DNA of 64,000 bases from Polyangium sp. 6x1 (GTDB taxonomy: Bacteria > Myxococcota_A > Polyangia > Polyangiales > Polyangiaceae): positions 310,001-374,000 of the forward strand of contig NZ_JARZHH010000002.1 of NCBI RefSeq assembly GCF_029946515.1, read 5' to 3'. The notes below the pieces were generated by a model that saw only the letters and a list, made by a program, of their open reading frames with translations, was not told the DNA's origin and did not search any database. A program made the translations under genes and the position numbers. Below are positions 42,553 to 51,796 of the stretch, piece after piece. Positions within the stretch are counted from its first letter, which is position 1. Each line of letters starts with the position of its first letter.

Positions 42553-43590
42553 TCATCCATCCTCTCGCCGCCTCCCCACCTTGTGCGGCAAGAACCAATC
42601 CGACCGATACCGCTCCGTCGCCGTCCGCACGAGCCGCTCGACGAGCCCCTCGAACGTCATCCCCGCGGCATACGCCGATTTCGTGAAGCACGAAATGTAC
42701 TCGAGGTCCGGGTAAATCCCCGGCAGCGGGTTGATCTCCAGCACGTACGGTTTTCCCGCGCCGTCGAGCCGCAGATCCACCCGCGCCCAGTCGCGGATCC
42801 CGAGCACCTCGCACGTGCGGATCACCAGGGACTCGATTTCACGCTGGAGCCCGCCGTCGACCTTCGCCGGGCAGAGCATGTGCTTCGTGCTGTGCCACGT
42901 GAACTTCGCGTCGTAGCCATACACGCGCCGAGGGCTCCGCGGAATCGCCGTGAAATCGATCTCCACGAGCGGCAGCACCTCGAACGACCCTCGATTGCCG
43001 ATCACCGCGGCCGTGAACTCCCTGCCCGGCAAGAACTCCTCCACGAGCAGCGGCTGTCGATATCGATCGAGGCACGTGCTCACGATCGCCGCGAGCGCCG
43101 CGTCGTCGTCGACCACATTCGCATCGTAGATCCCCTTGCCAGCCCCTTCCGCGACGGGCTTCGCGATCACGGGAAAACCCAGGCCGAGCGCGCGATCGAG
43201 CGGGCGATGGATCACCTCGGCGCGAGGCGTCGGAATGCCGGCGCGGTCGAGAATGCATTTCGTGTACCACTTGTCGTGCGTGATTCCGAGCGTCACCGGG
43301 TCGCTGCCCACGTACGGCCATTGCAGCCATTCGAAGAGGGCAGGGGCCTGGGCTTCACGGCCGGTCCCGAAAATCCCCTCGGAGAGGTTGAAGATCAGGT
43401 CGGGCCGGCGCTCCGCGGCGATCTCCTTCGGCGACATCGTCGTGGTGTCCCACACGCGCACGCAGCCGAGGCGTTCGAGCGCCCGGACGACCGCGTCCCG
43501 AAGCTCCGGGCTGTCGAGCTCGGCCAGGTCTTCGTCGCCGAGGTGGGAGGTGTCCTTCGGGGTGACCGAGATGCAGAGGGCGAGGTCCAT
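42553..43590 (-). CDS. ATP-grasp ligase (D-alanine–D-alanine ligase family)
   Basis: A 345-residue ATP-grasp protein. The order fits Ddl: an N-terminal region with DLIFNLSEGIFGTGRE, the ATP lid part FPVIAKPVAEGAGKGIYD, LLVEEFLPGREFTAAVIG and the metal-binding end RVDLRLDGAGKPYVLEINPLPGI. The sequence is more divergent than a housekeeping Ddl, and no mur or fts genes are near, so it may join other substrates with a carboxylate–amine bond. ATG 43590 is the natural start. The repeat array follows its stop. Confidence 0.85.
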   Translation of the reverse strand: MDLALCISVTPKDTSHLGDEDLAELDSPELRDAVVRALERLGCVRVWDTTTMSPKEIAAERRPDLIFNLSEGIFGTGREAQAPALFEWLQWPYVGSDPVTLGITHDKWYTKCILDRAGIPTPRAEVIHRPLDRALGLGFPVIAKPVAEGAGKGIYDANVVDDDAALAAIVSTCLDRYRQPLLVEEFLPGREFTAAVIGNRGSFEVLPLVEIDFTAIPRSPRRVYGYDAKFTWHSTKHMLCPAKVDGGLQREIESLVIRTCEVLGIRDWARVDLRLDGAGKPYVLEINPLPGIYPDLEYISCFTKSAYAAGMTFEGLVERLVRTATERYRSDWFLPHKVGRRREDG

Positions 43591-43660
43591 GGATGACCTG
43601 CACTCATATCATCGCGCGCCTCGCTCCTGCTCGTCCCCGTCCTTTGCTATCTTCCGCGCC

Positions 43661-43972
43661 GTGAACCGGAAGGCCTTCGAGAGAACCCCACGCCTCGTCC
43701 TCCTCGCGCTCCCGCTCGTCCTCTCGCTCCTCGCCGGCTGCAAGCGCGGCGTCGAGTGCACGACGGAGATCACCGCCGGCTCAGGGACGTTCAAGGCGAC
43801 GGCCCGCGGCGAGGGCGACGAGAAAGGGCCGGTCATGAAGGCCGCGCTCCGCGACGCTTGCCAGCGCATGTGCGTCGAGACGAAGTCCCCCATGGTCGAC
43901 GCGTGCGTCACGCGCTGCACCGTCGACGTCGGCGCGACGAAGATCGGCGCCCGTACCTCCTGCAACGACTGA
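43661..43972 (+). CDS. Small Cys-rich lipoprotein
   Basis: A 103-residue lipoprotein from GTG 43661. The signal peptide ends in LLAGC. The mature part has six further cysteines (VECTTEI, DACQRMC, DACVTRC, RTSCND), so disulfides are expected. No family recognised. The next gene follows after 14 bp on the same strand. Confidence 0.65.
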   Translation: MNRKAFERTPRLVLLALPLVLSLLAGCKRGVECTTEITAGSGTFKATARGEGDEKGPVMKAALRDACQRMCVETKSPMVDACVTRCTVDVGATKIGARTSCND

Positions 43973-43986
43973 AGCGATAAGACCCC

Positions 43987-44685
43987 ATGATGCTCGCCTG
44001 GTCCTTCTCCGCGCGCACCCTCGAAGAGATCGAGCGCCTCCTGCGCGCCCTCGGCAAACACCGCTACGTTCGCGAGGTCGATCATCGCATCCACTGGGCC
44101 GTCGATCGCGCCCTCGCCGACCTGCCCGCCTTCGCCCCGCACGCACAGGCCTTCGCCGCGCGACAGAGCCGCGAGAAGGGGATCGAGATCTCCTCGCGGG
44201 ATCCCTCGCTCTGGCGACCGGCCACCGCCGACGAGGTCTGCGCCGTCTTCCGCGCATTCTGGACCCCGGGCGAGTCCGCCGAGCGCTACAAAAAATCCCT
44301 GCGCGCGGTGCTCGCCGAGACGGGTTTGCCCCCCGCGATCCACGCGCCCTTCGAGGCCTCCGCCGACGCTCCTCCGCACCCCGAGCTCGTCCTGCTCGAC
44401 TGGGAGCTCTTCCCCGTCGACGAGCTCGACGCCGATCGGCACCGCGGCGCGCTCGAAGCGATGGAAGAAGCGGGCGAGGAGGTCGACGCCTCCGCGCCCG
44501 TCTTCCAGGAAGGCCCGATCCTCGCCGCGCCGGAGCTGCTCGACGGAGCCCCGGGCGGCGAGCTTCGGGAAGACTTTTTCGTTTGGTCGGATGGGCCCTA
44601 CAGCTACTCGGATTACGTGTTTCGTGGCGCTGCGAAGGTCGCGAAGCTCGCCGAGCCGCCGGTCGGGTACAACGACATCGACTAG
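43987..44685 (+). CDS. Hypothetical protein
   Basis: A 232-residue soluble protein with acidic middle and no signal peptide or membrane segment. Segments such as EIERLLRALGKHRYVREVDHR and LVLLDWELFPVDELDADRHRGALEAMEE are helical. I recognise no domain. It follows a small Cys-rich lipoprotein by 14 bp and ends 5 bp before the stop of the convergent holin-like gene. Confidence 0.6.
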   Translation: MMLAWSFSARTLEEIERLLRALGKHRYVREVDHRIHWAVDRALADLPAFAPHAQAFAARQSREKGIEISSRDPSLWRPATADEVCAVFRAFWTPGESAERYKKSLRAVLAETGLPPAIHAPFEASADAPPHPELVLLDWELFPVDELDADRHRGALEAMEEAGEEVDASAPVFQEGPILAAPELLDGAPGGELREDFFVWSDGPYSYSDYVFRGAAKVAKLAEPPVGYNDID

Positions 44686-44690
44686 CCCCT

Positions 44691-45248
44691 CTACGGGCCC
44701 ACCATCGGCCGCGATCGGCCCGGTTCGCCCGGGAGCGTCACGCCGGGCAGCTCTGCCTTGTGCACGCCCTCCTCGACCGGCGTCTCCGTCCTGCTGATCG
44801 GCATGCTCGCGCTCACCCGCCCCGAGCGCATCGCGCGCACCGCGCCGAAGAAGGCGACCACGAACAGCACACCCGCGAGGATCGCGAGCCGGCCCGCGAC
44901 CGAGGGGATGATCGCCCCGAGCCCGATCATGATCGCGATCACCGCCACCACGGCCCCCACGGCCCCGCAGGTGAACGCCACGACGCCCCACACCACGCGC
45001 GGCACCATCTCGCCCACGGCCCGCTGCGCTTCGAGCTTTCCGAGCGCGATGCCGTCACGCACGAGCTCCGTCGCCACGTCGATCGTGTCGCGCGCGACGG
45101 CCGCGAGCGCCTCTCCGGTCGACAGACCCTCGCCGGCCGGCCGCCGCGCGATCGGCGGCAGCTCGCGCTCCGTGATGCCGGCCGGCATCGTCGCCGAGCC
45201 GCGCAGGCGCGCGTGCCCGTTTCCGTTCGATGGTCGCTCCTGGTTCAT
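44691..45248 (-). CDS. Holin-superfamily-like (DUF1469-type) membrane protein
   Basis: A 185-residue protein with a ~75-residue polar N-terminus, two adjacent membrane helices (VPRVVWGVVAFTCGAVGAVVAVIAIMIG and LAILAGVLFVVAFFGAV), and a polar tail. The helix LVRDGIALGKLEAQRAVGEM before the membrane part fits the DUF1469/phage-holin 3_6 group of envelope proteins. AGGAGGG seven bases before ATG 45248 supports the start. It pairs with the small membrane gene just upstream. No phage genes are near, so this is a housekeeping envelope pair. Confidence 0.7.
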   Translation of the reverse strand: MNQERPSNGNGHARLRGSATMPAGITERELPPIARRPAGEGLSTGEALAAVARDTIDVATELVRDGIALGKLEAQRAVGEMVPRVVWGVVAFTCGAVGAVVAVIAIMIGLGAIIPSVAGRLAILAGVLFVVAFFGAVRAMRSGRVSASMPISRTETPVEEGVHKAELPGVTLPGEPGRSRPMVGP

Positions 45249-45261
45249 CGCTCGCCCTCCT

Positions 45262-45534
45262 TCACAGCGGGCGCCACACGAGGCGCCGACGGCGGCGCAC
45301 CACGGCCGTCACGATCCCGAGCAACAAGAGCCCGCCGATCGTGACCGCGGCGCGCACGATGTTCTTGCGCATCGAGCCGGCGCTCGATTTCAGCATCGAC
45401 GAGACACGACTGAGATCCGCGACGAGGCGCTCCTTCGCCAGCTCCAGCCTGTGCTCGAGCGCTCGCCGCTGTTGATCCACGGGCAACGTCATCGCGCCCG
45501 ACGCCCTCAGATCCTGTTCGCTGAGTCGGTTCAC
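45262..45534 (-). CDS. Small single-pass membrane protein (DUF3618-like)
   Basis: A ~90-residue protein with an amphipathic helix (QQRRALEHRLELAKERLVADLSRV), one membrane helix (AAVTIGGLLLLGIVTAVV) and an Arg-rich end. It resembles the DUF3618 partner often found next to DUF1469 genes. GTG 45534 is used; ATG 45492 gives 76 residues. Only 13 bp separate it from the holin-like gene, so they form one operon. Confidence 0.65.
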   Translation of the reverse strand: MNRLSEQDLRASGAMTLPVDQQRRALEHRLELAKERLVADLSRVSSMLKSSAGSMRKNIVRAAVTIGGLLLLGIVTAVVRRRRRLVWRPL

Positions 45535-45668
45535 GCCCGGGCGAACGTGCAAGTCGCGTTCCCCGCCCACGGCCCGCCCGTGCGCAGCGAGCGGCCCGAC
45601 CCCGGGCGAACTTTGGGGTTTCGTTCCCTCGCCCGACGTGCCAAATCCGCGGGCGAGTAGGCATCCTC

Positions 45669-47069
45669 ATGAAGATCCCGCGCCACATCTTCCGCGAGTA
45701 CGACATCCGCGGCGTCGCCGATCGAGACCTCGAAGACGACCTCGCCCGCGAGCTCGGCCGCGCCTTCGCGTTCGTCCTTCGCAAGGACGTGGGAACTCCC
45801 CGCGTCGCCGTGGCGCGCGACGGCCGCCTGTCGAGCGATCGCCTCTTCGCGGCGCTCACCGAGGGCCTGCTCGCGGGCGGCGCCGACGTGATCTACGTCG
45901 GCGTGGGACCGACGCCGATGCTCTACTTCGCCGCGCATCACCTCGAGACGCACGGCGCGGTGATGATCACCGCGAGCCACAACCCCGCGCCCGACAACGG
46001 CTTCAAGATGATGCGCGGAAAGGCCTCGTTCTACGGCAAGGACATCCAGGCCCTCGCCGACCTCATCGAGCAAGAGGTCGCCCTCGCCGAGCCGCCCGCC
46101 GCGCGCGGCAAGCTCACCGAGACCCGCGTCGAGGCCGCGTACATCGAGTCGGTCCGTCAATCGAGCCGCCTCGCGCATACCAACGTTCGCTTCGTCATCG
46201 ACGCCGGCAACGGCGCGGCCGGTCCGCTCGGCGTCGCGACGCTCTCTGCGCTCGGGCTCGCGCCCGAGGCCCTTTATTGCGACATCGACGGCACCTTCCC
46301 GAACCACCACCCCGACCCCACGGTCCCCGCGAACCTCGCCGCGCTGCGCGAGCGCGTGCTCGCCACGGGCGCCACGCTCGGCGTCGCGTGGGACGGCGAC
46401 GGGGATCGCATCGGCGCGATCGACGAGACGGGCGAGGTGGTCTGGGGGGACAAACTGCTCCTGCTCTACGCCCGCGCGCTGCTCCGCGAACATCCCGGCG
46501 CCACCATCCTCGGCGAGGTGAAGTGCTCCGAGACGCTCTACGCCGACATCGCGAAGCATGGCGGGCGGCCGCTCGTGTGGAAGACGGGGCACTCGCTGAT
46601 CAAGACGAAGATGAAGGAAGAGCACGCGCTGCTCGCCGGCGAGATGAGCGGCCACATGTTCTTCGCCGACCGCTGGCCGGGCTTCGACGACGCGGTCTAC
46701 GCCACGGTGCGCCTCGTGGAGATCGTCGCGGCCGAGGGCAAGACGCTGCGCGAGCTGCTCGCCGACGTGCCGCCCACGTTCGTCACGCCCGAGATCCGCG
46801 TCGATTGCCCCGACGCGCTCAAGTTCGCCGTCGTCGCGGACGTCGTCGCGCACTACCGCGGAAAGCGCCCCGTGCTCGACATCGACGGCGGTCGCTTCGA
46901 CTTCGGCGACGGCGCGTGGGGCCTCTGCCGCGCGTCGAACACGCAGCCCGTGCTCGTGCTGCGCTTCGAGGCGAGCACGCCCGAGCGGCGCGACGAGATC
47001 CGGCGTGAGGTCGAGGGCGTGGTCGCCGAGGCGATCCGCCGCGCGGCCGAGGCAGGCGGCCGCACGTGA
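45669..47069 (+). CDS. Phosphomannomutase/phosphoglucomutase
   Basis: A 466-residue alpha-D-phosphohexomutase. Visible are the start FREYDIRGVAD, the phosphoserine loop MITASHNPAPDNGFKM, the metal loop DGDGDRIGAID and the sugar loop AGEMSGHMFF, with a C-terminal phosphate-binding RASNTQPVLVLRFEA. It interconverts sugar 6- and 1-phosphates, feeding GDP-mannose or UDP-glucose for surface glycans. The AlgC type fits best. The stop overlaps the GTG start of prmC (GTGA). Confidence 0.93.
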   Translation: MKIPRHIFREYDIRGVADRDLEDDLARELGRAFAFVLRKDVGTPRVAVARDGRLSSDRLFAALTEGLLAGGADVIYVGVGPTPMLYFAAHHLETHGAVMITASHNPAPDNGFKMMRGKASFYGKDIQALADLIEQEVALAEPPAARGKLTETRVEAAYIESVRQSSRLAHTNVRFVIDAGNGAAGPLGVATLSALGLAPEALYCDIDGTFPNHHPDPTVPANLAALRERVLATGATLGVAWDGDGDRIGAIDETGEVVWGDKLLLLYARALLREHPGATILGEVKCSETLYADIAKHGGRPLVWKTGHSLIKTKMKEEHALLAGEMSGHMFFADRWPGFDDAVYATVRLVEIVAAEGKTLRELLADVPPTFVTPEIRVDCPDALKFAVVADVVAHYRGKRPVLDIDGGRFDFGDGAWGLCRASNTQPVLVLRFEASTPERRDEIRREVEGVVAEAIRRAAEAGGRT

Positions 47070-47956
47070 CGGCGACGCGCGGCGAGGCGCCGGGTGAGGC
47101 GTGGACGATCCGCCGCGTGCTCGCGTGGGCGGTGGACGACCTCAAGAAGCGAGCGTTTACCTCGGCGCGCCTCGATGCCGAGCTCCTGCTCTGCCACGTC
47201 CTGCGCATCGACCGGATCAAGCTCCTCGTCGACGCCGAGCGCCCGCTCGACAAGGCCGAGCTCGCGCGGTACCGCGAGCTGTTCCTGCGCCGCCGGAACG
47301 GCGAGCCGATCGCGTACCTGCTCGGCGTGCGCGAGTTTTACGGTCGGCCCTTCCGCGTCGATCGACGTGTCCTCATCCCGCGCCCCGACACCGAGACGCT
47401 CGTCGAGGTCGCGCTCGCGCGCACGCGCCACCTCGACCTCTCGGCCCGCGTGCTCGACCTCTGCACGGGCTCGGGCTGCGTCGCGATCTCGCTCGCGCGG
47501 GAACGACCGACCACGTGCGTGCTCGGCCTCGACCTCTCGCCCGACGCGGCCGAGGTCGCGCGGGAGAACGTCGTGCGCCTCGGCGCCACGAACTGCGCGA
47601 TCGGCGTCTCGGACCTGTTCTCCGCGCTCGAAGGCCGCGGCGTCGTGTTCGACCTCGTCACGGCGAACCCGCCGTACATCCCGGAGGCCGAGATCGACAC
47701 GCTCGCGGTGGACATCCGCGGCTTCGAGCCGCACCTCGCGCTCTCGGGCGGGTCGGACGGGCTCGTGCTCCTCCGGCGCATCGCCGCCGAGGCGCCGCGT
47801 TTCCTCGCCCCGGGCGGCGTGATCGCCGTCGAGGTGATGTCCGGCCAGGCCGAGGACGTGAGCGCCCTCTTCGCCGCGCAGGGTTTTACCGCTATCGAGA
47901 TCCAGAAAGACCTCGGCGGACACGAGCGGGTTGTGTCGGGGGCATGGAAACCGTGA
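47066..47956 (+). CDS. prmC: Release factor glutamine methyltransferase
   Basis: A 296-residue methyltransferase: an N-terminal helical recognition domain (~1–90, ARLDAELLLCHVLRIDR) and the SAM-binding domain with VLDLCTGSGCVAISLA. The catalytic NPPY motif stands in LVTANPPYIPE. It methylates the Gln of the GGQ motif in RF1 and RF2. It overlaps the mutase by 4 bp and the DUF4272 gene by 13 bp, one transcription unit. Confidence 0.92.
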   Translation: MTATRGEAPGEAWTIRRVLAWAVDDLKKRAFTSARLDAELLLCHVLRIDRIKLLVDAERPLDKAELARYRELFLRRRNGEPIAYLLGVREFYGRPFRVDRRVLIPRPDTETLVEVALARTRHLDLSARVLDLCTGSGCVAISLARERPTTCVLGLDLSPDAAEVARENVVRLGATNCAIGVSDLFSALEGRGVVFDLVTANPPYIPEAEIDTLAVDIRGFEPHLALSGGSDGLVLLRRIAAEAPRFLAPGGVIAVEVMSGQAEDVSALFAAQGFTAIEIQKDLGGHERVVSGAWKP

Positions 47957-48627
47957 AGGCGCCTGGGGGACGCGCGTCGGGGGATTCGCCCGTGGATGGC
48001 GAGGCGCTGCGCATGATCCGCCAGCGCTCGCTCTTCATGGCGCGTCGGCTCGGGTATCCGGTCGACGTGAGCTTGCCGCTGCTCACGGACCGCGGGGTTT
48101 TACGGGACAAGGACGAGGTCGTCGACCGCATGCTCGCGCTCGACGCGGTGATCGCTTGCGCGTCGGGCATGCCGCCCGAGATCGCCTCCGATTGGGTCTC
48201 CGAGATCGGCATCACGGGCGCGCTCTCGCCCTCGGAGGCGCGCGTGCTCGAGGGGCGCGCCGAGGACGTGCCCGCAGTCCTGCTCGAACGCATGGAGGCG
48301 CTCTGGGCGCTCGGCTGGGCGTCCTCGCTCTTCCGGGCCCTCGATTACTCGCGCATTTGTGGACCCGAGCTCGCCATGATCTTCGGCGAGCTCGACGACG
48401 CCCGCGACGTGCGCGCCTTGCGCAAGCGCTGCCGATTGCGCCGCCTCGACGAGGTCCTCGCCGCGTGCGACCTCGCTCGCTGCTTGCACCGCGGAATCGA
48501 GATCGCCGCGCGCAAACGAATGAGCTTGCCGGGCAAGATCCAGCCGAACGTCATTTTGGAGCGACGCAAGGCGCTCGAATGGCTGCTCGGCGAGCAGGAG
48601 TGGGACGAGGTATTCGTCGGCGTTTAA
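47944..48627 (+). CDS. DUF4272-like protein
   Basis: A 227-residue soluble protein with RSLFMARRLGYPVDVSLPLL, then DKDEVVDRMLALDAVIACA and ALWALGWASSLFRAL. This order matches the DUF4272 pattern of a helical protein of unknown role. The ATG at 47944 lies inside the end of prmC, so translation is coupled. No catalytic residues can be named. Confidence 0.68.
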   Translation: METVKAPGGRASGDSPVDGEALRMIRQRSLFMARRLGYPVDVSLPLLTDRGVLRDKDEVVDRMLALDAVIACASGMPPEIASDWVSEIGITGALSPSEARVLEGRAEDVPAVLLERMEALWALGWASSLFRALDYSRICGPELAMIFGELDDARDVRALRKRCRLRRLDEVLAACDLARCLHRGIEIAARKRMSLPGKIQPNVILERRKALEWLLGEQEWDEVFVGV

Positions 48628-48640
48628 CAGCCTGCGGGGG

Positions 48641-49411
48641 TCACTTCTGCAGCGGATAAAGCGCCGTCCGCCACCCGAGCACGAACGCCCCGCCGCGGAT
48701 CGACGTGCCGTACATGTAATCGTACGAGAGATACGGCCCCATTCCGACCTTCGATCCGAGCCGGAACCCCTCGTAAAACACCCCGAGCCCGAGCGCCGAG
48801 GTCAAACCTCCGTCGACGAGCAGCGTGTCCTGGTCGTCGGCCGGCGTCACGATCGCCGTCCCCACGCCCGTCTCCGCCATCAGCCCGAGGTCGCGCAGCG
48901 CTCCGCCGAGCGTGTAGAGCGGGTAGATCTCCGTGTGAAACCCGACCATCCCGCTGAACATCACCTTGTCGCCCGCGCTGATCCCGAGCGATCCGAACGT
49001 CAGGCCGAACGTCAAGAAGTCCCGCAGCGCCACGCCCACCCACGCGCGCCCGCCGAAGCCCGCCCCGATCCCGGTGTCCGTGTAGTACCGCAAGAGGCCG
49101 ATCTTCGTCGGGTCGTTCGGGAACCCCGCGACGCTGCCGAGCGACGCGCCGATCGCGAGACCAAACGTGAAGCTGCTCCGCCGCTCCGCCGTCACCTCGC
49201 GTAGCGTCGGGTCTTTCTCGTCTTCGAGGCCGCTCGTCCCGAGCGTGCGCACGCCGGCCTCTTCCTTCTTCGCCTCGGCTTGCGCCTCTGTCGTGCTTCG
49301 GCCGCCGCGCGGGCCTTCTTGCGCGCTCGAGGGCGAGGACCACGAGGCGATCGCCGCGGTGAGGGCGACGGAGAGTGCGGCCACTTTTTTCGGGGAAACA
49401 ACCTTCGCCAT
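48641..49411 (-). CDS. Predicted outer-membrane beta-barrel-like protein
   Basis: A 256-residue exported protein. The signal peptide (~1–28, SVALTAAIASW, cleaved near SSAQ) is followed by a polar, Glu-rich ~60-residue stretch, then repeated Gly/aromatic strands (FTFGLAIGASLGSVAG, IGLLRYYTDTGIGAGFGGRAWVG, YLSYDYMYGTSIRGGAFVLGW) typical of small porin-like barrels. No specific family. It is divergent from the dual radical-SAM gene with 30 bp between starts. Confidence 0.65.
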   Translation of the reverse strand: MAKVVSPKKVAALSVALTAAIASWSSPSSAQEGPRGGRSTTEAQAEAKKEEAGVRTLGTSGLEDEKDPTLREVTAERRSSFTFGLAIGASLGSVAGFPNDPTKIGLLRYYTDTGIGAGFGGRAWVGVALRDFLTFGLTFGSLGISAGDKVMFSGMVGFHTEIYPLYTLGGALRDLGLMAETGVGTAIVTPADDQDTLLVDGGLTSALGLGVFYEGFRLGSKVGMGPYLSYDYMYGTSIRGGAFVLGWRTALYPLQK

Positions 49412-49441
49412 GCGGAGCCCTTCCCTTATACGATACGGCGG

Positions 49442-51796
49442 ATGTCTCGCATCGCGATCGTCTTCCCTCCGATCCGCGTCTCGCGCGACTTCATCGACTA
49501 CCCGTACTTCGCCGACCTCGGCGCCCTCCAGGCCGCCGCGGTCCTTCGCGCGTCGGGCTTCGAGGTCGACCTCGTCGACGCGCTCGCGATGGAGGGCGCG
49601 ACGCTCGCGAGCCACGACGACGACGCGGGCCACGTGTGGCTCGGCGCGCCGCTCGGCAAGGTCCTCGCGCGTGTTTCTCCCGAGGCCGACGCCGTCCTCG
49701 TCGCGTACACGCCGTTTCACAGGCCGCCCTTGCGCGACGATCTGCTTGGGAAGCTCCTCGCTGGTCTCGCCGCGCATCGTCCGGATCGTCCCCTTGTCTT
49801 GGCAGACCTCTACCAGAGCGGCCAGCACGTCGTCGACGTCCCGTCGCGCGAGATCCTCGCCGCGTACCCCGAGGTCTCCGCCTTGATCCGCTACGAGGCC
49901 GAAGGCGTCCTCGCACAGGTTTTTTCCGATCTCGTTCGACGAGGCCGGCCGGAGGAGCCGTTCGCCACCGTCCCCGAGGAGCCGCCGCGCCTCGACGACC
50001 TGCCCTTGCCCGCGTGGGACCTCGTCGATCTGCCGGCATATTTCGCCTTCCACGAGGCCATGATCCGCGGCCTCGGTCGCCCTCACTGGGCCTTCCCGAT
50101 CGACGGGCAGAGCGCGCCGATCCTCACGAGCCGCGGCTGCCCCTACCGCTGCGTCCACTGCTCCTCGAACCCCACGGCCCGCAAGGACGGCGAGCTCATC
50201 GCGCCGAAGACCCAGCGCCGCTACAGCCCCGCCTACCTCGACCGCCTCCTCGGTGACCTCGCCGCGCGTGGCGTGCGTCGTGTCCACCTGCTCGACGAGC
50301 TCGTCAACGTGAACGAGCGGCACTTCGACGCCGTGCTCGACCTCGTCGAAAAACACGATCTGCGCTTCGAGATCCCGAACGGCGTGCGCGCCGACTACAT
50401 CCTTCCGCGGCACGTCGAGGCCATGAAGGGCCGCTTGACCACGCTCAGCGTGAGCGCCGAGAGCGGCGTGCAACGCGTCGTCGACGAGGTCGTGGACAAA
50501 CAGCTCGACCTCGGGGCCATCCGGGAAGCGGCGAAGCTCGCGCAAAAAGCCGCGCTCCCGATGCTCGTGCACTTCATGATCGGCCTGCCCGGCGAGACGA
50601 AGCGCGACATCAACGGCACGCTCGCCTTCGCGCTCGACCTCTTCGAGGAGACGGGCGCGTTCCCGAGCGTCCAGTTCGCCACGCCCCTGCCCGGCACGCG
50701 CCTCGGCGCCGAGGCGAAGAAGAAGGGCCGCGCGCTGCCCGTCGTGAGCGACTGGGGCCCGCGCTTCCAGCAAGCGCCGACGATCGAGACCGACGCCTTC
50801 ACCGAGGACGACCTCCGCCGCTTCAAGTGGACGTTCGATCAGCGCATCGGCGCCTCCGAGGGCCCGAAGAAGGTGATCATGAACGTCACCTACAAGTGCA
50901 ACAACCGCTGCACGTTCTGCGCGACCGGCACGCGCACGCAGTTCGACGGCGACCTCGACCGACAGCGCGAGTTGCTCGTGAAGTACCGGAAGCTCGGCGT
51001 CACGTTGCTCGACTTCGACGGCGGCGAGCCCACGCTCAACCCGAACCTCGTCCGTCTCGTCGGCTTCGCCCGCCGCATCGGCTACGAGCGCGTCAACGTC
51101 ACCACGAACGCGCGCATGTCGAGCTACGAGGACTACGCGAAGAAGCTCGTCCACTCGGGCGTCACCTCGATCCTCACGAGCATCCACGGCCCCGACGCGC
51201 AGACCCACGCGCAAAACGTGGGCGTCGCCGAGGCCTTCGATCAGACCGTCGCGGGCGTGAAGAACTTCGTCCGCCTTGCGCCGCCCGGCGTCGAGCTCGG
51301 CGCGAACATCACGCTCACGAAGTCGAACCACAAAAAACTCCACGACGTCGCCGCGCTCGTGTTCGACCTCGGCCTGCGCTGGTTCAACATCCAGTTCCTC
51401 ACGCCGTTCGGCCGCGCCACGAGCTCGGTCTGCCCCGACACGAGCGCCGCCGCGAAGGAGACGATGCGCGTCATCGACGACTTCCGCGATCGCATGAAGA
51501 TCCAGGTCATCAACCTGCCGTTTTGCTTCATGCCCGGCTACGAGGCGTTCCTCCTCGGCGACATGCTCAAGCTCGAACGGCACATGCTCTTCGTGAACAA
51601 CGAGGAGGTGAACCTCTTCGAGTACCTGCGCGAGCGCCGCGTGAAAAAGCCCGTCTGCGAGGCGTGCCCGCACGAGGTGTTCTGCGGCGGCTTCTACGAG
51701 CTCGAGGACGTCCCCGAGCCGACGTGGCTCATCCAGCCCGAGGATCTCGTCCGTCCGATCGCAGCGGATGTTCCGCGACCGTTCGCGCGCCCGTGA
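49442..51796 (+). CDS. Protein with two radical-SAM domains in tandem
   Basis: A 784-residue protein. Residues ~1–190 form a B12-binding-like Rossmann part (IAIVFPPIRVSRDF, DLGALQAAAVLRASGFEVDLVDA) without the DxHxxG cobalamin motif. The first radical-SAM cluster motif is C233/C237/C240 in RGCPYRCVHCSS. A complete second radical-SAM domain follows, C486/C490/C493 in TYKCNNRCTFCATG, and a SPASM-like end at C739, C742 and C748 (CEACPHEVFC). The first half is like class B enzymes, the second like peptide-modifying SPASM enzymes. Two clusters in one chain are unusual. No precursor peptide gene is recognised nearby; the neighbour is a barrel protein. The 3' end overlaps the ZIP-like gene by 68 bp. 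Confidence 0.85.
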   Translation: MSRIAIVFPPIRVSRDFIDYPYFADLGALQAAAVLRASGFEVDLVDALAMEGATLASHDDDAGHVWLGAPLGKVLARVSPEADAVLVAYTPFHRPPLRDDLLGKLLAGLAAHRPDRPLVLADLYQSGQHVVDVPSREILAAYPEVSALIRYEAEGVLAQVFSDLVRRGRPEEPFATVPEEPPRLDDLPLPAWDLVDLPAYFAFHEAMIRGLGRPHWAFPIDGQSAPILTSRGCPYRCVHCSSNPTARKDGELIAPKTQRRYSPAYLDRLLGDLAARGVRRVHLLDELVNVNERHFDAVLDLVEKHDLRFEIPNGVRADYILPRHVEAMKGRLTTLSVSAESGVQRVVDEVVDKQLDLGAIREAAKLAQKAALPMLVHFMIGLPGETKRDINGTLAFALDLFEETGAFPSVQFATPLPGTRLGAEAKKKGRALPVVSDWGPRFQQAPTIETDAFTEDDLRRFKWTFDQRIGASEGPKKVIMNVTYKCNNRCTFCATGTRTQFDGDLDRQRELLVKYRKLGVTLLDFDGGEPTLNPNLVRLVGFARRIGYERVNVTTNARMSSYEDYAKKLVHSGVTSILTSIHGPDAQTHAQNVGVAEAFDQTVAGVKNFVRLAPPGVELGANITLTKSNHKKLHDVAALVFDLGLRWFNIQFLTPFGRATSSVCPDTSAAAKETMRVIDDFRDRMKIQVINLPFCFMPGYEAFLLGDMLKLERHMLFVNNEEVNLFEYLRERRVKKPVCEACPHEVFCGGFYELEDVPEPTWLIQPEDLVRPIAADVPRPFARP

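Noticed and set aside
44691-45534. Phage lysis genes (holin-like pair)
   Set aside because: No endolysin, capsid or integrase nearby; DUF1469/DUF3618-type pairs are ordinary chromosomal envelope genes.
48641-51673. 1010-codon minus-strand open frame across the radical-SAM gene
   Set aside because: Only its last 256 codons (48641–49411) look like a protein; the rest is antisense to a gene with two cluster motifs.
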